From: Streptomyces sp. NBC_00659
GTDB taxonomy: Bacteria; Actinomycetota; Actinomycetes; Streptomycetales; Streptomycetaceae
Assembly: GCF_036226925.1 (NCBI RefSeq)
Contig: NZ_CP109031.1
Location: forward strand, 5,704,001-5,768,000
Length of the DNA: 64,000 nt
Reading direction: 5' to 3'
Shown here: in pieces, positions 55,586 to 64,000 of the stretch
Layout: each line of letters starts with the position of its first letter
Position numbering within the stretch: the first letter of the stretch is position 1
The notes under the pieces: generated by a model
The model's database searches: none
The model's input: only the letters and a program-made list of their open reading frames with translations
Told to the model about the DNA's origin: nothing
Position numbers and translations under genes: made by a program

Positions 55586-56756
55586 GCGGCTTGGCGGGTG
55601 CCCCCACCAGCATGGTCGGGGCGCCCGCCACCCGGGTCAGGAACACCGTCGCGGAGTGCGGGCCCTGCGGCTTCACCTTGCGCCGCAGTTCCTCCGGTTC
55701 GACGGCCGACCCGCGCTTCTTCACGGTCAGGACGCCGACCTCCCGCTCCCGCAACAGAGCCTTCAACTTCTTCACATTGAAGGGGAGTCGATCGGTGATC
55801 TCGTACGCGGAGGCGTACGGCGTCGGGCGCAGTTCGTCGGCCGTGACGTAGGCGATCGTCTCGTCGACCAGTCCGCCGTCCAGGTCCTCGGCCACCTCGG
55901 CGACCAGGTGTGCGCGGATGACGGCGCCGTCCGGCTCGTACAGATAGCGTCCGACGGTCCTGACCGCCGGGTCCGGCAGGCCGCGGCCGCGCAGTTCGCG
56001 CGGGCCCGGCAGCAGGGTGGCGCGCACCAGGCCCGGCTCCGTGCCGAACCAGAGCACCGCCTCCTTCACGTCCCCGCCGTCCGAGATCCACTCGGCCTCC
56101 GCCTCGGCGGGGACCGCCTCGTGCGGGATCCCGGGGGCGATCTTCAGTGCGGCGACCGGAGCGCGCAGGGCCGCCCCGACCGCCCAGGACAGCGGCGGCG
56201 AGTACGCCTCGGGGTCGAAGATCCGGCCCCGGCCGCCCCGGCGCGCCGGGTCCACGAAGACGGCGTCGTACGACGCGGTGTCCACCTGCGTCACATCCGT
56301 CTCGCGCACCTCGATCAGGTCCGTGAGCCCCAGCGCGTCGGCGTTCGCGCGGGCGGCGGCGGCCGTCAGCGGGTCGCGGTCGACGGCCAGGACGCGGATT
56401 CCGGCGCGGGCCAGCGCGATCGCGTCGCCGCCGATGCCGCAGCACAGGTCGGCGACGGAGCGGACCCCCAGGGCGCGCAGCCGCTCGGCGCGGTGCACGG
56501 CCACGGTCGTCCGGGTGGACTGCTCGACCCCGTTCGGGGTGAAGAACATCCGTCCGGCGTCCTCGGCCCCGAATTTCGCCGCCGCCCGCTGCCGCAGCCG
56601 TGCCTGGCCGAGGGCTGCCGAGACCAGTTCGGCGGGGTGGTCGCGGCGCAGCCGGGTGGCGACGGCCAGTTCCTGTGCCGGTTCGGTGGCGCGGACCTCG
56701 TCGAGCAGGGCGCGGCCCTCGGCGGTGAGGAGCGGGGCGAAGGAGACGTCGTTCAC
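55563..56756 (-). CDS. class I SAM-dependent methyltransferase with THUMP-like C-terminus
   Basis: 397 residues from GTG 56756; the open frame continues upstream but the added part is Arg/Pro-rich. SAM-binding motif VADLCCGIGGDAIALARAG, acidic residue in VLAVDRDPLTAAAARANADA, and motif IV-like AVFVDPARRGGRGRIFDPEA. The C-terminal 90 or so residues (RREVGVLTVKKRG-like segment and PQGPHSATVFLTRVAGAPTM) fit a THUMP-like RNA-binding domain, so RNA is the likely substrate. CACAAT six bases before the start suggests a leaderless mRNA. Confidence 0.8.
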   Translation of the reverse strand: MNDVSFAPLLTAEGRALLDEVRATEPAQELAVATRLRRDHPAELVSAALGQARLRQRAAAKFGAEDAGRMFFTPNGVEQSTRTTVAVHRAERLRALGVRSVADLCCGIGGDAIALARAGIRVLAVDRDPLTAAAARANADALGLTDLIEVRETDVTQVDTASYDAVFVDPARRGGRGRIFDPEAYSPPLSWAVGAALRAPVAALKIAPGIPHEAVPAEAEAEWISDGGDVKEAVLWFGTEPGLVRATLLPGPRELRGRGLPDPAVRTVGRYLYEPDGAVIRAHLVAEVAEDLDGGLVDETIAYVTADELRPTPYASAYEITDRLPFNVKKLKALLREREVGVLTVKKRGSAVEPEELRRKVKPQGPHSATVFLTRVAGAPTMLVGAPAKPPTAGGGC

Positions 56757-56847
56757 CCGGCCATTGTGGGCCAGTCGGTGGACGGTGTGCTTCCGGCGGC
56801 GGTGTCGGGGCCCCCGTGGGGGCGGTGGGCTGGGAGGATCCGGCTTC

Positions 56848-57162
56848 ATGCGACCCGTACGACAAAATGATAAAACCGGTGCAAACGGGGCTGGTGCGCG
56901 CCGGGGAGTCGGCGTGGCCGCCCTCACTCTTCGCGCCTCCGGCTGCGCCTCCGGCTGCGCCGGGACCGGCTCGGCCTCCGTCCCCCGAGCCGGCGGTGCC
57001 GCGTCGGCCCACGCCCCGCGGGCCGCGCTCCTGGCGGGCCCCGCCCGCCCCCTCGCCGCCTGCGCGGACCGGCTGAGCCCGGCGCGGGCCCGGCGCGTCG
57101 ACCGGCGGGCCCGGCGCGCCGGCCAGGGGTACGCGGTCGCGCGCCTGGAGGACTACCTGTGA
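56848..57162 (+). CDS. small lipoprotein-like protein sharing the C-terminus of the next gene
   Basis: 104 residues from ATG 56848 with GGGAGGAT about nine bases upstream. A short basic start and VGVAALTLRASGC resemble a lipoprotein signal (Cys33). The last residues AGQGYAVARLEDYL closely match the end of the downstream deacetylase (EGFTLARLENYL), so it looks like a deletion derivative of a deacetylase paralogue or a short-form relative. Its TGA overlaps the next GTG. Confidence 0.55.
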   Translation: MRPVRQNDKTGANGAGARRGVGVAALTLRASGCASGCAGTGSASVPRAGGAASAHAPRAALLAGPARPLAACADRLSPARARRVDRRARRAGQGYAVARLEDYL

Positions 57163-57911
57163 GGGTGCGGGTGCCGGCCGCCGGGCTGCTCGTGGCGGTA
57201 CTGCTCAGCGGCTGCGCGCAGTCCGTCGACCCCATCGAACGGCTCGGCAAGAAAGCGGCCCAGCGGGTGCACCCGACGGAGTCGGCGTACCGCCGCTGGG
57301 GTCTGGCCACCCCGCTCGCCCCCGCGCCGGACGTGCCCGCGCGGACCACCGCGCGTACCGCGGACACCGGACTGCCGCCCGTCGTGAACCAGGTGCGCAC
57401 CCGCGACAAGGTGGTCTTCCTGACGTACGACGACGGGGCGGAGCGCGATCCGCGGTTCGCCGACATGGTCCGCGAACTGCGCCTGCCGGTCAGTGTGTTC
57501 CTCACGGACCGGGTCGCCGGCCCCGGGTACGGGCGCTTCGCGCGGCTGCGCGCGGTCGGCGTGAGCGTCCAGAACCACACCCTCGACCACGCCACCCTGC
57601 GCGGTCTGCCCTACACCGGCCAGCGCGCCGAGATCTGCGGACAGCAGGACAAGCTCACGCGGCGCTTCGGCGTCCGGCCCCGGCTGCTGCGGCCCCCGTA
57701 CGGCCGGTACGACGACACCACCCTGCGCGCCGCCGCCGACTGCGGGGTCGCCGCGATCGTTCTCGGCAGGACGGCCGACGCACACCCGTTCCGGCCGGGC
57801 GACATCCTCTCCGGCCCCGCCGAACCCGAACTCACGGGCGCCACGCTCCGCCTGCTCCGCCGGATCCAGCGCGAGGGCTTCACCCTGGCGCGGCTGGAGA
57901 ACTACCTCTAG
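57159..57911 (+). CDS. polysaccharide deacetylase (CE4) lipoprotein
   Basis: 250 residues from GTG 57159, overlapping the previous stop (GTGA). A lipobox LLSGC gives lipidated Cys19. The NodB-fold catalytic motifs are present: FLTYDDGAE (Asp91, Asp92), NHTLDH (His140, His144) and RPPYGRYDDTT. It probably deacetylates a wall or extracellular glycan. The motif-1 Phe is replaced by Tyr. Confidence 0.85.
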   Translation: MRVRVPAAGLLVAVLLSGCAQSVDPIERLGKKAAQRVHPTESAYRRWGLATPLAPAPDVPARTTARTADTGLPPVVNQVRTRDKVVFLTYDDGAERDPRFADMVRELRLPVSVFLTDRVAGPGYGRFARLRAVGVSVQNHTLDHATLRGLPYTGQRAEICGQQDKLTRRFGVRPRLLRPPYGRYDDTTLRAAADCGVAAIVLGRTADAHPFRPGDILSGPAEPELTGATLRLLRRIQREGFTLARLENYL

Positions 57912-57921
57912 TAAGGCGCCG

Positions 57922-57998
57922 ACCGGAGAGCTGCCCCCGGGTCGACAGGGCGACCGGAAGGTTGCCCCCCCGGGTCGACCGGAGAGCTGCCCCGGGGA
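57922..57998. repeat. threefold imperfect tandem repeat after the deacetylase gene
   Basis: GACCGGAGAGCTGCCCC, GACCGGAAGGTTGCCCC and GACCGGAGAGCTGCCCC start at 57922, 57953 and 57978; the first two continue with CGGGTCGAC. Periods are 31 and 25 bases. Function unknown; possibly a terminator-like or slippage-derived array. Confidence 0.6.
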
Positions 57999-58052
57999 AG
58001 CGTCCATTCGGTGCGGTCCGGCACGTTCCGGTCCACGCCACGCCGACTGCCT

Positions 58053-58079
58053 TTGGCACTCCGCTTGACCGAGTGCTAA
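58053..58079. promoter_or_regulatory. CIRCE operator 1 (HrcA site)
   Basis: TTGGCACTC (58053-58061), 9-base spacer, GAGTGCTAA (58071-58079). This is one base from the CIRCE consensus TTAGCACTC-N9-GAGTGCTAA. It overlaps the -35 hexamer of the groES promoter. Confidence 0.93.
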
Positions 58080-58092
58080 TCACAGTCATAGT
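58065..58092 (+). promoter_or_regulatory. groES-groEL1 promoter
   Basis: TTGACC (58065-58070), 16-base spacer, CATAGT (58087-58092). The -35 lies in CIRCE 1, and CIRCE 2 begins near the transcription start, so HrcA would block both polymerase binding and escape. Confidence 0.65.
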
Positions 58093-58099
58093 CTCAGGT

Positions 58100-58126
58100 C
58101 TGGCACTCCCCCCTGGAGAGTGCCAA
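58100..58126. promoter_or_regulatory. CIRCE operator 2 (HrcA site)
   Basis: CTGGCACTC (58100-58108), 9-base spacer, GAGTGCCAA (58118-58126). A second CIRCE copy, less close to consensus, 47 bases after the first. Confidence 0.85.
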
Positions 58127-58223
58127 TAGCGACAGGCAGATCCGGCACCCGCGACGACGGATCCACCTGGTCGCCACCTCAGACAGTTAACCCCGTGAGA
58201 TCTCCGAAGGGGGAGGTCGGATC

Positions 58224-58532
58224 GTGACGACCACCAGCTCCAAGGTTGCCATCAAGCCGCTTGAGGACCGCATTGTGGTCCAGCCGCTCGACGCCGAGCA
58301 GACCACGGCCTCCGGCCTGGTCATCCCGGACACGGCCAAGGAGAAGCCCCAGGAGGGCGTCGTCCTGGCCGTGGGCCCGGGTCGCATCGAGGACGGCAAG
58401 CGTGTCGAGCTCGACGTCGCCGTCGGCGACATCGTTCTCTACAGCAAGTACGGCGGCACCGAGGTGAAGTACAACGGCGAGGAGTACCTCGTCCTCTCGG
58501 CTCGCGACGTGCTCGCGATCATCGAGAAGTAA
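58224..58532 (+). CDS. groES: co-chaperonin GroES
   Basis: 102 residues from a GTG with GGGGGAGG upstream. [20 protein letters not shown] and [16 protein letters not shown] are signatures. It caps the GroEL ring. Controlled by HrcA through two CIRCE elements; groEL1 follows after 155 bases. Confidence 0.97.
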   Translation: MTTTSSKVAIKPLEDRIVVQPLDAEQTTASGLVIPDTAKEKPQEGVVLAVGPGRIEDGKRVELDVAVGDIVLYSKYGGTEVKYNGEEYLVLSARDVLAIIEK

Positions 58533-58678
58533 TTCACCCGGTAAGGGCGTTCGGGGACTTCCCCCGGACAACCCCGCACCAAGCATTGCAGTGAACTGCG
58601 CCCCTGGCCCCCGCTACTTTCGATGAACCGGGCGCTGGGGGCGCCGTTCGTTTCTCCCAAGTTTTCCGAGAGGGCTGA

Positions 58679-60313
<1,635 letters not shown>

Positions 60314-60391
60314 CGCACGCCGGGAGACCGGTAGGCCGGAGCCGGCACTGAATCCCCGGACAGGGACACCGTGCTGAATCGGGCCGCGTCG

Positions 60392-60423
60392 CTTCGCCCC
60401 GCCGTTCCCACGGCGGGGCGAAG
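60392..60423 (+). terminator. terminator after groEL1
   Basis: A perfect 14-bp stem CTTCGCCCCGCCGT (60392-60405) with ACGGCGGGGCGAAG (60410-60423) and a TCCC loop, no T-run. Confidence 0.75.
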
Positions 60424-60591
60424 TGCTGTCCGGCGGGCGCGCCGACGCGTCTTCGACGTCAGGAACGTCTTGCCGGGTCACGCGGGGGTGCCTTCCGGGA
60501 ACTGCTGCCGCAGGAGTTCCCCGTCGAGACGGACCGGCATACGGGTGGGACACGGGCGGCGGCATCAGCGGGCACACACCGGCACTTTGGA

Positions 60592-60640
60592 CTGGTACAG
60601 GATCCTTGTACCAGTAGAGTGGTACCGTAATTCTGTACCA
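60592..60640. promoter_or_regulatory. two palindromic operators of the toxin-antitoxin operon
   Basis: CTGGTACA (60592-60599) and TGTACCAG (60607-60614) form one inverted repeat around GGATCCT; TGGTAC (60620-60625) and GTACCA (60635-60640) form a second. The centres are about 27 bases apart. They precede the antitoxin by 20 bases, where YefM-type antitoxins bind to repress their own operon. TTGTAC (60606) with TAATTC (60628) is a possible promoter. Confidence 0.65.
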
Positions 60641-60660
60641 TTTCTTGGGAGGATGAGTCC

Positions 60661-60939
60661 ATGGCCATCACCGCCAGCGAGGCCCGAGCCAGACTGTTCC
60701 CGCTCATCCAGCAGGTCAACGACGATCACGAACCGGTCGAGATCACTTCCAAGGGCGGCAACGCCATACTGATGTCGGCTGACGACTTCCGCTCCTGGCA
60801 GGAGACCATCTACCTGCTCCGCAGCCCTGCCAACGCCGCCCGCCTCATGGCGGCCGTCGCCGAGGACAAGGCCGCCGAGACACCGTTGATCACCAGGCCC
60901 ATCGACGAGCTGACGGCCATGGCGGAGGACGGGGAGTGA
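60661..60939 (+). CDS. yefM: YefM/Phd family antitoxin
   Basis: 92 residues, GGGAGGATGA upstream. The N-terminal DNA-binding part ([20 protein letters not shown] and [19 protein letters not shown]) is typical of Phd/YefM; the C-terminal part (about 55-92) would wrap and neutralise the toxin. Its stop overlaps the toxin start by four bases. It likely autorepresses through the palindromes upstream. Confidence 0.93.
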   Translation: MAITASEARARLFPLIQQVNDDHEPVEITSKGGNAILMSADDFRSWQETIYLLRSPANAARLMAAVAEDKAAETPLITRPIDELTAMAEDGE

Positions 60940-61193
60940 GGGACGTACGGTTCCGTCCCACCGGATGGGAGGACCTCCTCTACTGGCAGTCCGCCGACAA
61001 GAAGCTGTTCGGCAAGCTGGTCCGCCTGATCCGGGAGATCCAGCGCGACCCCTTCACGGGGATCGGCAAGCCCGAGCCGCTGAAGGGTGACCTGTCGGGT
61101 TACTGGTCACGCCGGATCGACGACGAACACCGGCTGGTCTACCGGGCCACCGAGAAGGAAATCGTGATCATCAAGGCTCGCTACCACTACTGA
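60936..61193 (+). CDS. yoeB: YoeB/Txe family mRNA interferase toxin
   Basis: 85 residues from GTG 60936. YoeB cuts mRNA in the ribosomal A site. The catalytic set is intact: Glu47 (KPEPLK), Arg66 (DDEHRLVY), His84 and Tyr85 at the end (ARYHY). Lengths and GTGA overlap with the antitoxin match the standard operon. Confidence 0.93.
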   Translation: MRDVRFRPTGWEDLLYWQSADKKLFGKLVRLIREIQRDPFTGIGKPEPLKGDLSGYWSRRIDDEHRLVYRATEKEIVIIKARYHY

Positions 61194-61271
61194 GTGACCA
61201 TCACGCAGAGGCCTGTGCGGGCTGCGGGCCGCACTGTTCGGCCATTCCGGTCGCCTCGTCGGCGGTGTTAA

Positions 61272-61823
61272 TCAAATTTGGTGTCCCTTCCGGTGGTGGG
61301 TCACCGCGAGCGTGACCAGGCACACGGCGATCAGCCCGAAACCGATGAGGAACGCGGGTGTGATCCAGGGGGAGACGAGGTCCTCGGTCCGTCCGTCGTT
61401 CCAGTGACAGGTCGCGCGCGGAGGCAGGAACCGGTCTTCGTACCAGTCCCATTCCTCCGTGACCGGCGCGGACGGCGCGCACATACGTGCCGGATCGGCC
61501 AGCAGCACCTCCGCCTCGCCCAGAAGGAACGAGGGAACACCGACGATCGCGCATCCGAGGATGATGTTCAGGGGGCGTGACGTCCCGGAGGATCTGAGGC
61601 ACACCAGACCCAGGCCCACGAGGACCACGACGACGGTCCAGCTCGGCACGGAGGACTCCTGACGGAACGAACGTTGCTGGTTGGCGAGGTACTTCGCCCG
61701 GTTGCGGCCCTCCAGGTCCGCACGCGAGGCGAGGACATTCGCGAATCCCCGGCAGTATTCCCTGAGTTCCTCCGGCGGGAAAAGATCGGGAAGGATCACG
61801 CCTTCCTCCGCCGTGCTGAGCAC
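61272..61823 (-). CDS. hypothetical membrane protein, probably frameshifted at the 5' end
   Basis: 183 residues from a GTG without a ribosome binding site. Three hydrophobic helices (TVVVVLVGLGLVCL; IILGCAIVGVPSFLLGEA; AFLIGFGLIAVCLVTLAVT) with an outer loop containing two Cys. The same frame upstream of the GTG still reads like protein (VWRDLIAAGRAQLVLSTAEE). Then coding character moves to another frame (MRIGHLGKEASTEAKAAYRE, ATG at 61938). So the native gene probably starts at or beyond 61938 and has a frameshift around 61870-61895. No family recognised. Confidence 0.5.
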   Translation of the reverse strand: MLSTAEEGVILPDLFPPEELREYCRGFANVLASRADLEGRNRAKYLANQQRSFRQESSVPSWTVVVVLVGLGLVCLRSSGTSRPLNIILGCAIVGVPSFLLGEAEVLLADPARMCAPSAPVTEEWDWYEDRFLPPRATCHWNDGRTEDLVSPWITPAFLIGFGLIAVCLVTLAVTHHRKGHQI

Positions 61824-61938
61824 GAGCTGGGCCCGGCCCGCCGCGATGAGGTCCCGCCAGACCGGCTTGTGCGTGATCCTCCCGGTACGCGGCCTTCGCT
61901 TCCGTACTCGCCTCCTTGCCGAGGTGCCCGATGCGCAT

Positions 61939-62295
61939 CAGATGGCCCGCCACGCGGTGAGCGCTCACCGTCCGATCCCGATCCGCCCTGCCGGACCAAG
62001 TGAAGTGGAGAGGCGGTCTGCCATGCCGACCCGCAAGTCGGCCAACACGACCTGACAGCATGGTGACTGGGCAGTCCCGTACCAGCCGGCCGATTGCAGG
62101 TGGGCTTCGAGCACGAAGGGCCTACCGCCGCAGAAGCCCCCGCTCCCGGCATCCGGGATCGGAGGCTTCGCTCCTGGCGGATCTGTGGAATCCGGGGGAT
62201 CAGCCCTTCAGAGCGGCCGAGAGGGTCATCGGAGCCACCCGGCCGTACGGTCATCAGCCCCCGACGCTCCTGCAGAACCGGCGGATGCCCCAGGC
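61939..62295. other. 357-base region without a clear gene
   Basis: Contains the palindrome at 61955-61970. Several open frames exist on both strands but none has a good start and normal composition. Possibly decayed sequence linked to the frameshifted gene next to it. Confidence 0.4.
61955..61970. promoter_or_regulatory. perfect 16-base palindrome CGGTGAGCGCTCACCG
   Basis: A perfect palindrome without a central gap, 17 bases upstream of the ATG at 61938 (minus strand). It could be an operator or a strong hairpin; no family assigned. Confidence 0.45.
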
Positions 62296-62592
62296 TCAGA
62301 GCCGGTCGTCGCGCACCACGTCCAGGTCCGTGAAGGTCGGCATCCCGTCGCAGAGCGCCACCATCTCCTGGAAGATCTGCTCGGTCTCCGGCATCTTCGA
62401 GTTCTTCATCGCTTCCTCGTACGACGGGAACTCCACGATCTCCACGAAGTGGTTCGCGTCGGAGCGGTCCTTGCCGATGACTCCACGCGTCGCGGTCCGT
62501 TTGCCGTTGGTCTTCTCGACCCAGGTGTCCATCAGCTGGTTCATCTCGTCGAACCGACTGGTTCTGCCCTCAATCAGCTGTACGAAAGTCAT
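62296..62592 (-). CDS. small dimeric alpha-beta barrel-like protein
   Basis: 98 residues. TFVQLIEGRTSRFDEMNQLM, then NHFVEIVEFPSYEEAMKNSK and DGMPTFTDLDVV resemble antibiotic-biosynthesis-monooxygenase/ABM-like folds. No catalytic residue can be assigned. It is separated from neighbours by gaps of about 200-350 bases, so it is probably a single-gene unit. Confidence 0.7.
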   Translation of the reverse strand: MTFVQLIEGRTSRFDEMNQLMDTWVEKTNGKRTATRGVIGKDRSDANHFVEIVEFPSYEEAMKNSKMPETEQIFQEMVALCDGMPTFTDLDVVRDDRL

Positions 62593-62790
62593 GGCGCCGC
62601 CTCCGGCTCTCGCTCCGGTCGAATCATCTCAATCCTCCCACCGGAGGGGCGGCACCACCCACTGCACGATCATCGCGAGCGCCCGTCCCGAGCCTCCCGA
62701 GCCTCCTGCGGCCCACTCGATCCGCTCTGCCAGGGCCTCGCGTCACCGGGGCCTCGCGTCACCGGGCCCCCACGTCACCGGGGCCTCGCT

Positions 62791-63564
62791 TCACTGAGGT
62801 CCGTACTTCCGCCCGGTCTTCGACGAGATCCCGCCCAGCAGCGCACGCGGCGTCACCTTCACCACGCCCATCAGCACCTTGTAGCGCGGGTCCGGGATCG
62901 ACAGGGTCCTTCCGCGGGCCAGATCGGCGAGGGCCGCCGCGACCAGCTTGTCGGCGTCCAGCCACATCCAGTTCGGGATGTTGTCCGTGCCCATGCCGGC
63001 CCGCTCGTGGAACTCGGTGCGCACGAAGCCCGGAGCCAGCGCCATCAGCCGCACCCCGCTGCCCGCGAGGTCCTTCGCCGCGCCCTGCGTGAACTGCACG
63101 ACCCACGCCTTCGACGCCCCGTACGTACCCCGCGGCACGAACGCCGCGACCGACGCCACGTTGACGACGCCGCCCCGGCCGCGCTCCCGCATTGCCTCGG
63201 TCGCCGCCGACGTCAGCCGGAGCACCGCCTCGCAGTGCACCTTGAGCATCTTCAGCTCGTCCGCCATCGACACGTCCAGATAGCGGCCCTTGTTGCCGAA
63301 GCCGGCGTTGTTGACCAGCAGGTCGACCGGGCTCTTGCGGTCGGACAGACGGGCGGCGACCTCCTCGATGCCCTCGTCCGTCGCCAGGTCCGCGGTGAGC
63401 ACCTCCGCCTCGATGCCGTGCCGGTCGTGCAGCTCGGTCGCCTGCTCGCGCAGCCGCTTCGTGTCCCGCGCCACCAGCACGAGGTTGTGCCCGTCCGCCG
63501 CGAGCCGCCGCGCGAAGGCGGCACCGATCCCCGCGGTCGATCCCGTAATCAGAGCCGTTGTCAT
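62791..63564 (-). CDS. short-chain dehydrogenase/reductase
   Basis: 257 residues from ATG 63564. Cofactor loop TGSTAGIGAAFARRLAADGH (TGxxxGIG), NNAGFG, catalytic Ser in NVASVAAFVPRG and YxxxK in GTYGASKAWVVQF. Arg residues after the first strand (ARDTKRLRE) suggest NADP(H). Substrate unknown. TACCCT lies six bases before the ATG with no ribosome binding site: leaderless. Confidence 0.92.
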   Translation of the reverse strand: MTTALITGSTAGIGAAFARRLAADGHNLVLVARDTKRLREQATELHDRHGIEAEVLTADLATDEGIEEVAARLSDRKSPVDLLVNNAGFGNKGRYLDVSMADELKMLKVHCEAVLRLTSAATEAMRERGRGGVVNVASVAAFVPRGTYGASKAWVVQFTQGAAKDLAGSGVRLMALAPGFVRTEFHERAGMGTDNIPNWMWLDADKLVAAALADLARGRTLSIPDPRYKVLMGVVKVTPRALLGGISSKTGRKYGPQ

Positions 63565-63738
63565 GGCGCAAGGGTAGTGACCGGCCGCGCCCCCCGCCCC
63601 CGGTGCAGCAGACCGCGGGCGCCCCCGGTGCAGCCGGCCGCCCGCCCGCGCTCCGTACGTGCCTCGCACCAGGCCCCACTTACGCGAGCACACCGTGAAC
63701 ACGGCACGGACATCGCCGCCGACGGTGCCCGAGCCGCC

Positions 63739-64000
63739 CTATCCGCCGTACTTCGCCACGTACTCCCGCGCGTCCGCCAGCGACTCCGGGTGCAGGGCCT
63801 CGCCCGCCGCCAACAGCCTCGGCAGCAGCGTCCGTTCGGTCGTCGAGGCGCGGAACTGGACGGCGACGGTGACATCGTGGCCGGGCCGGTGCACGATCTC
63901 GACCGGGTCCCCGGAGCGGATCTCGCCGGGCTCGATCACCCGCAGATACGCGCCCGGCGCACCCCGGTGCGTGAACCGTCTGACCCAGCCCTTCTCACCG
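63739..64000 (-). CDS. MOSC domain protein, C-terminal part
   Basis: The gene runs off the window; about 86 codons to a TAG at 63739 are present. GWVRRFTHRGAPGAYLRVIE, then PGEIRSGDPVEIVHRPGHDV is the C-terminal half of a MOSC (molybdenum cofactor sulfurase C-terminal) domain, which in other proteins handles oxidised nitrogen or sulfur groups with molybdenum cofactor. The catalytic Cys would lie outside the window. Confidence 0.8.
   Translation of the reverse strand, partial: GEKGWVRRFTHRGAPGAYLRVIEPGEIRSGDPVEIVHRPGHDVTVAVQFRASTTERTLLPRLLAAGEALHPESLADAREYVAKYGG

Larger units (their letters stand above)
57912..58223. other. 312-base gap upstream of groES
   Basis: Contains a threefold imperfect repeat (57922-57998), then the groES promoter with two CIRCE operators (58053-58126). 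About 100 bases of leader follow with no gene. Confidence 0.7.
60314..60660. other. 347-base gap between groEL1 and the antitoxin gene
   Basis: Contains the groEL1 terminator (60392-60423) and the toxin-antitoxin operators (60592-60640). The middle part shows nothing recognisable. Confidence 0.6.

Noticed and set aside
62062..62295. Mobile-element remnant
   Set aside because: The stretch is gene-poor, but I see no transposase motif, terminal inverted repeats or target duplication.

Overview
The window is a high-GC actinobacterial chromosome segment, almost certainly from Streptomyces. Evidence: GTG/TTG starts are common and codon third positions are GC-rich; the S10-spc-secY-adk-map-infA-rpmJ-rpsM-rpsK-rpoA-rplQ-truA order is followed by rplM-rpsI-glmM, glmS-acpS-nnr-alr-tsaEBD and groES-groEL1; GroEL ends in a His-rich tail; promoters look HrdB-like (TTGACC / TANNNT).

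Layout. 1-1140: the tail of one unknown gene and two small hypothetical genes. 1141-18466: ribosomal protein superoperons with secY, adk, map, infA and rpoA, interrupted by strong hairpins at 1681, 7205, 8763, 11654, 16699 and 17835 that look like leaders, attenuators or terminators. 18559-21701: truA, a membrane-anchored protein and a GT87-type membrane glycosyltransferase. 21713-22932: rplM-rpsI with a clear promoter. 23128-40041: cell-wall and cofactor housekeeping (glmM, coaA, glmS, acpS, NAD(P)HX repair enzyme, L,D-transpeptidase, alr), the t6A tRNA-modification set tsaE-tsaB-rimI-tsaD, and several small unknown proteins.

40138-48524 is a xylan/xylo-oligosaccharide locus: a GH3 enzyme, an ABC importer (two permeases and a Tat-type lipoprotein binding protein), a divergent LacI regulator and a secreted GH10 xylanase with a CBM2. 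It appears to be tied together by CGAA-N3-TTCG operators at 45665, 45686 (one mismatch) and 47119. 48653-53412 holds an LCP protein, an HTH protein, a Uma2 nuclease-fold protein, and an ECF42-type sigma factor next to a DGPF/YCII protein that has a matching candidate promoter. 53564-57911 has a cell-wall-binding-repeat protein, a THUMP-like methyltransferase, and a small lipoprotein-like ORF translationally coupled to a polysaccharide deacetylase whose C-terminus it shares.

57912-64000: groES-groEL1 under two CIRCE elements, a YefM-YoeB toxin-antitoxin pair with two palindromic operators, a probably frameshifted membrane protein, an antibiotic-biosynthesis-monooxygenase-like protein, an SDR oxidoreductase and the 3' part of a MOSC-domain gene.

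I found no tRNA, rRNA, CRISPR array, insertion sequence or prophage. The most interesting signals are the untested RNA structures in the ribosomal operons, the predicted xylan regulon, the ECF42 promoter, the coupled deacetylase/lipoprotein pair, a YkuD-fold protein lacking its catalytic cysteine, and the large number of genes that look leaderless. All functional calls come from reading sequence motifs; no database search was run.
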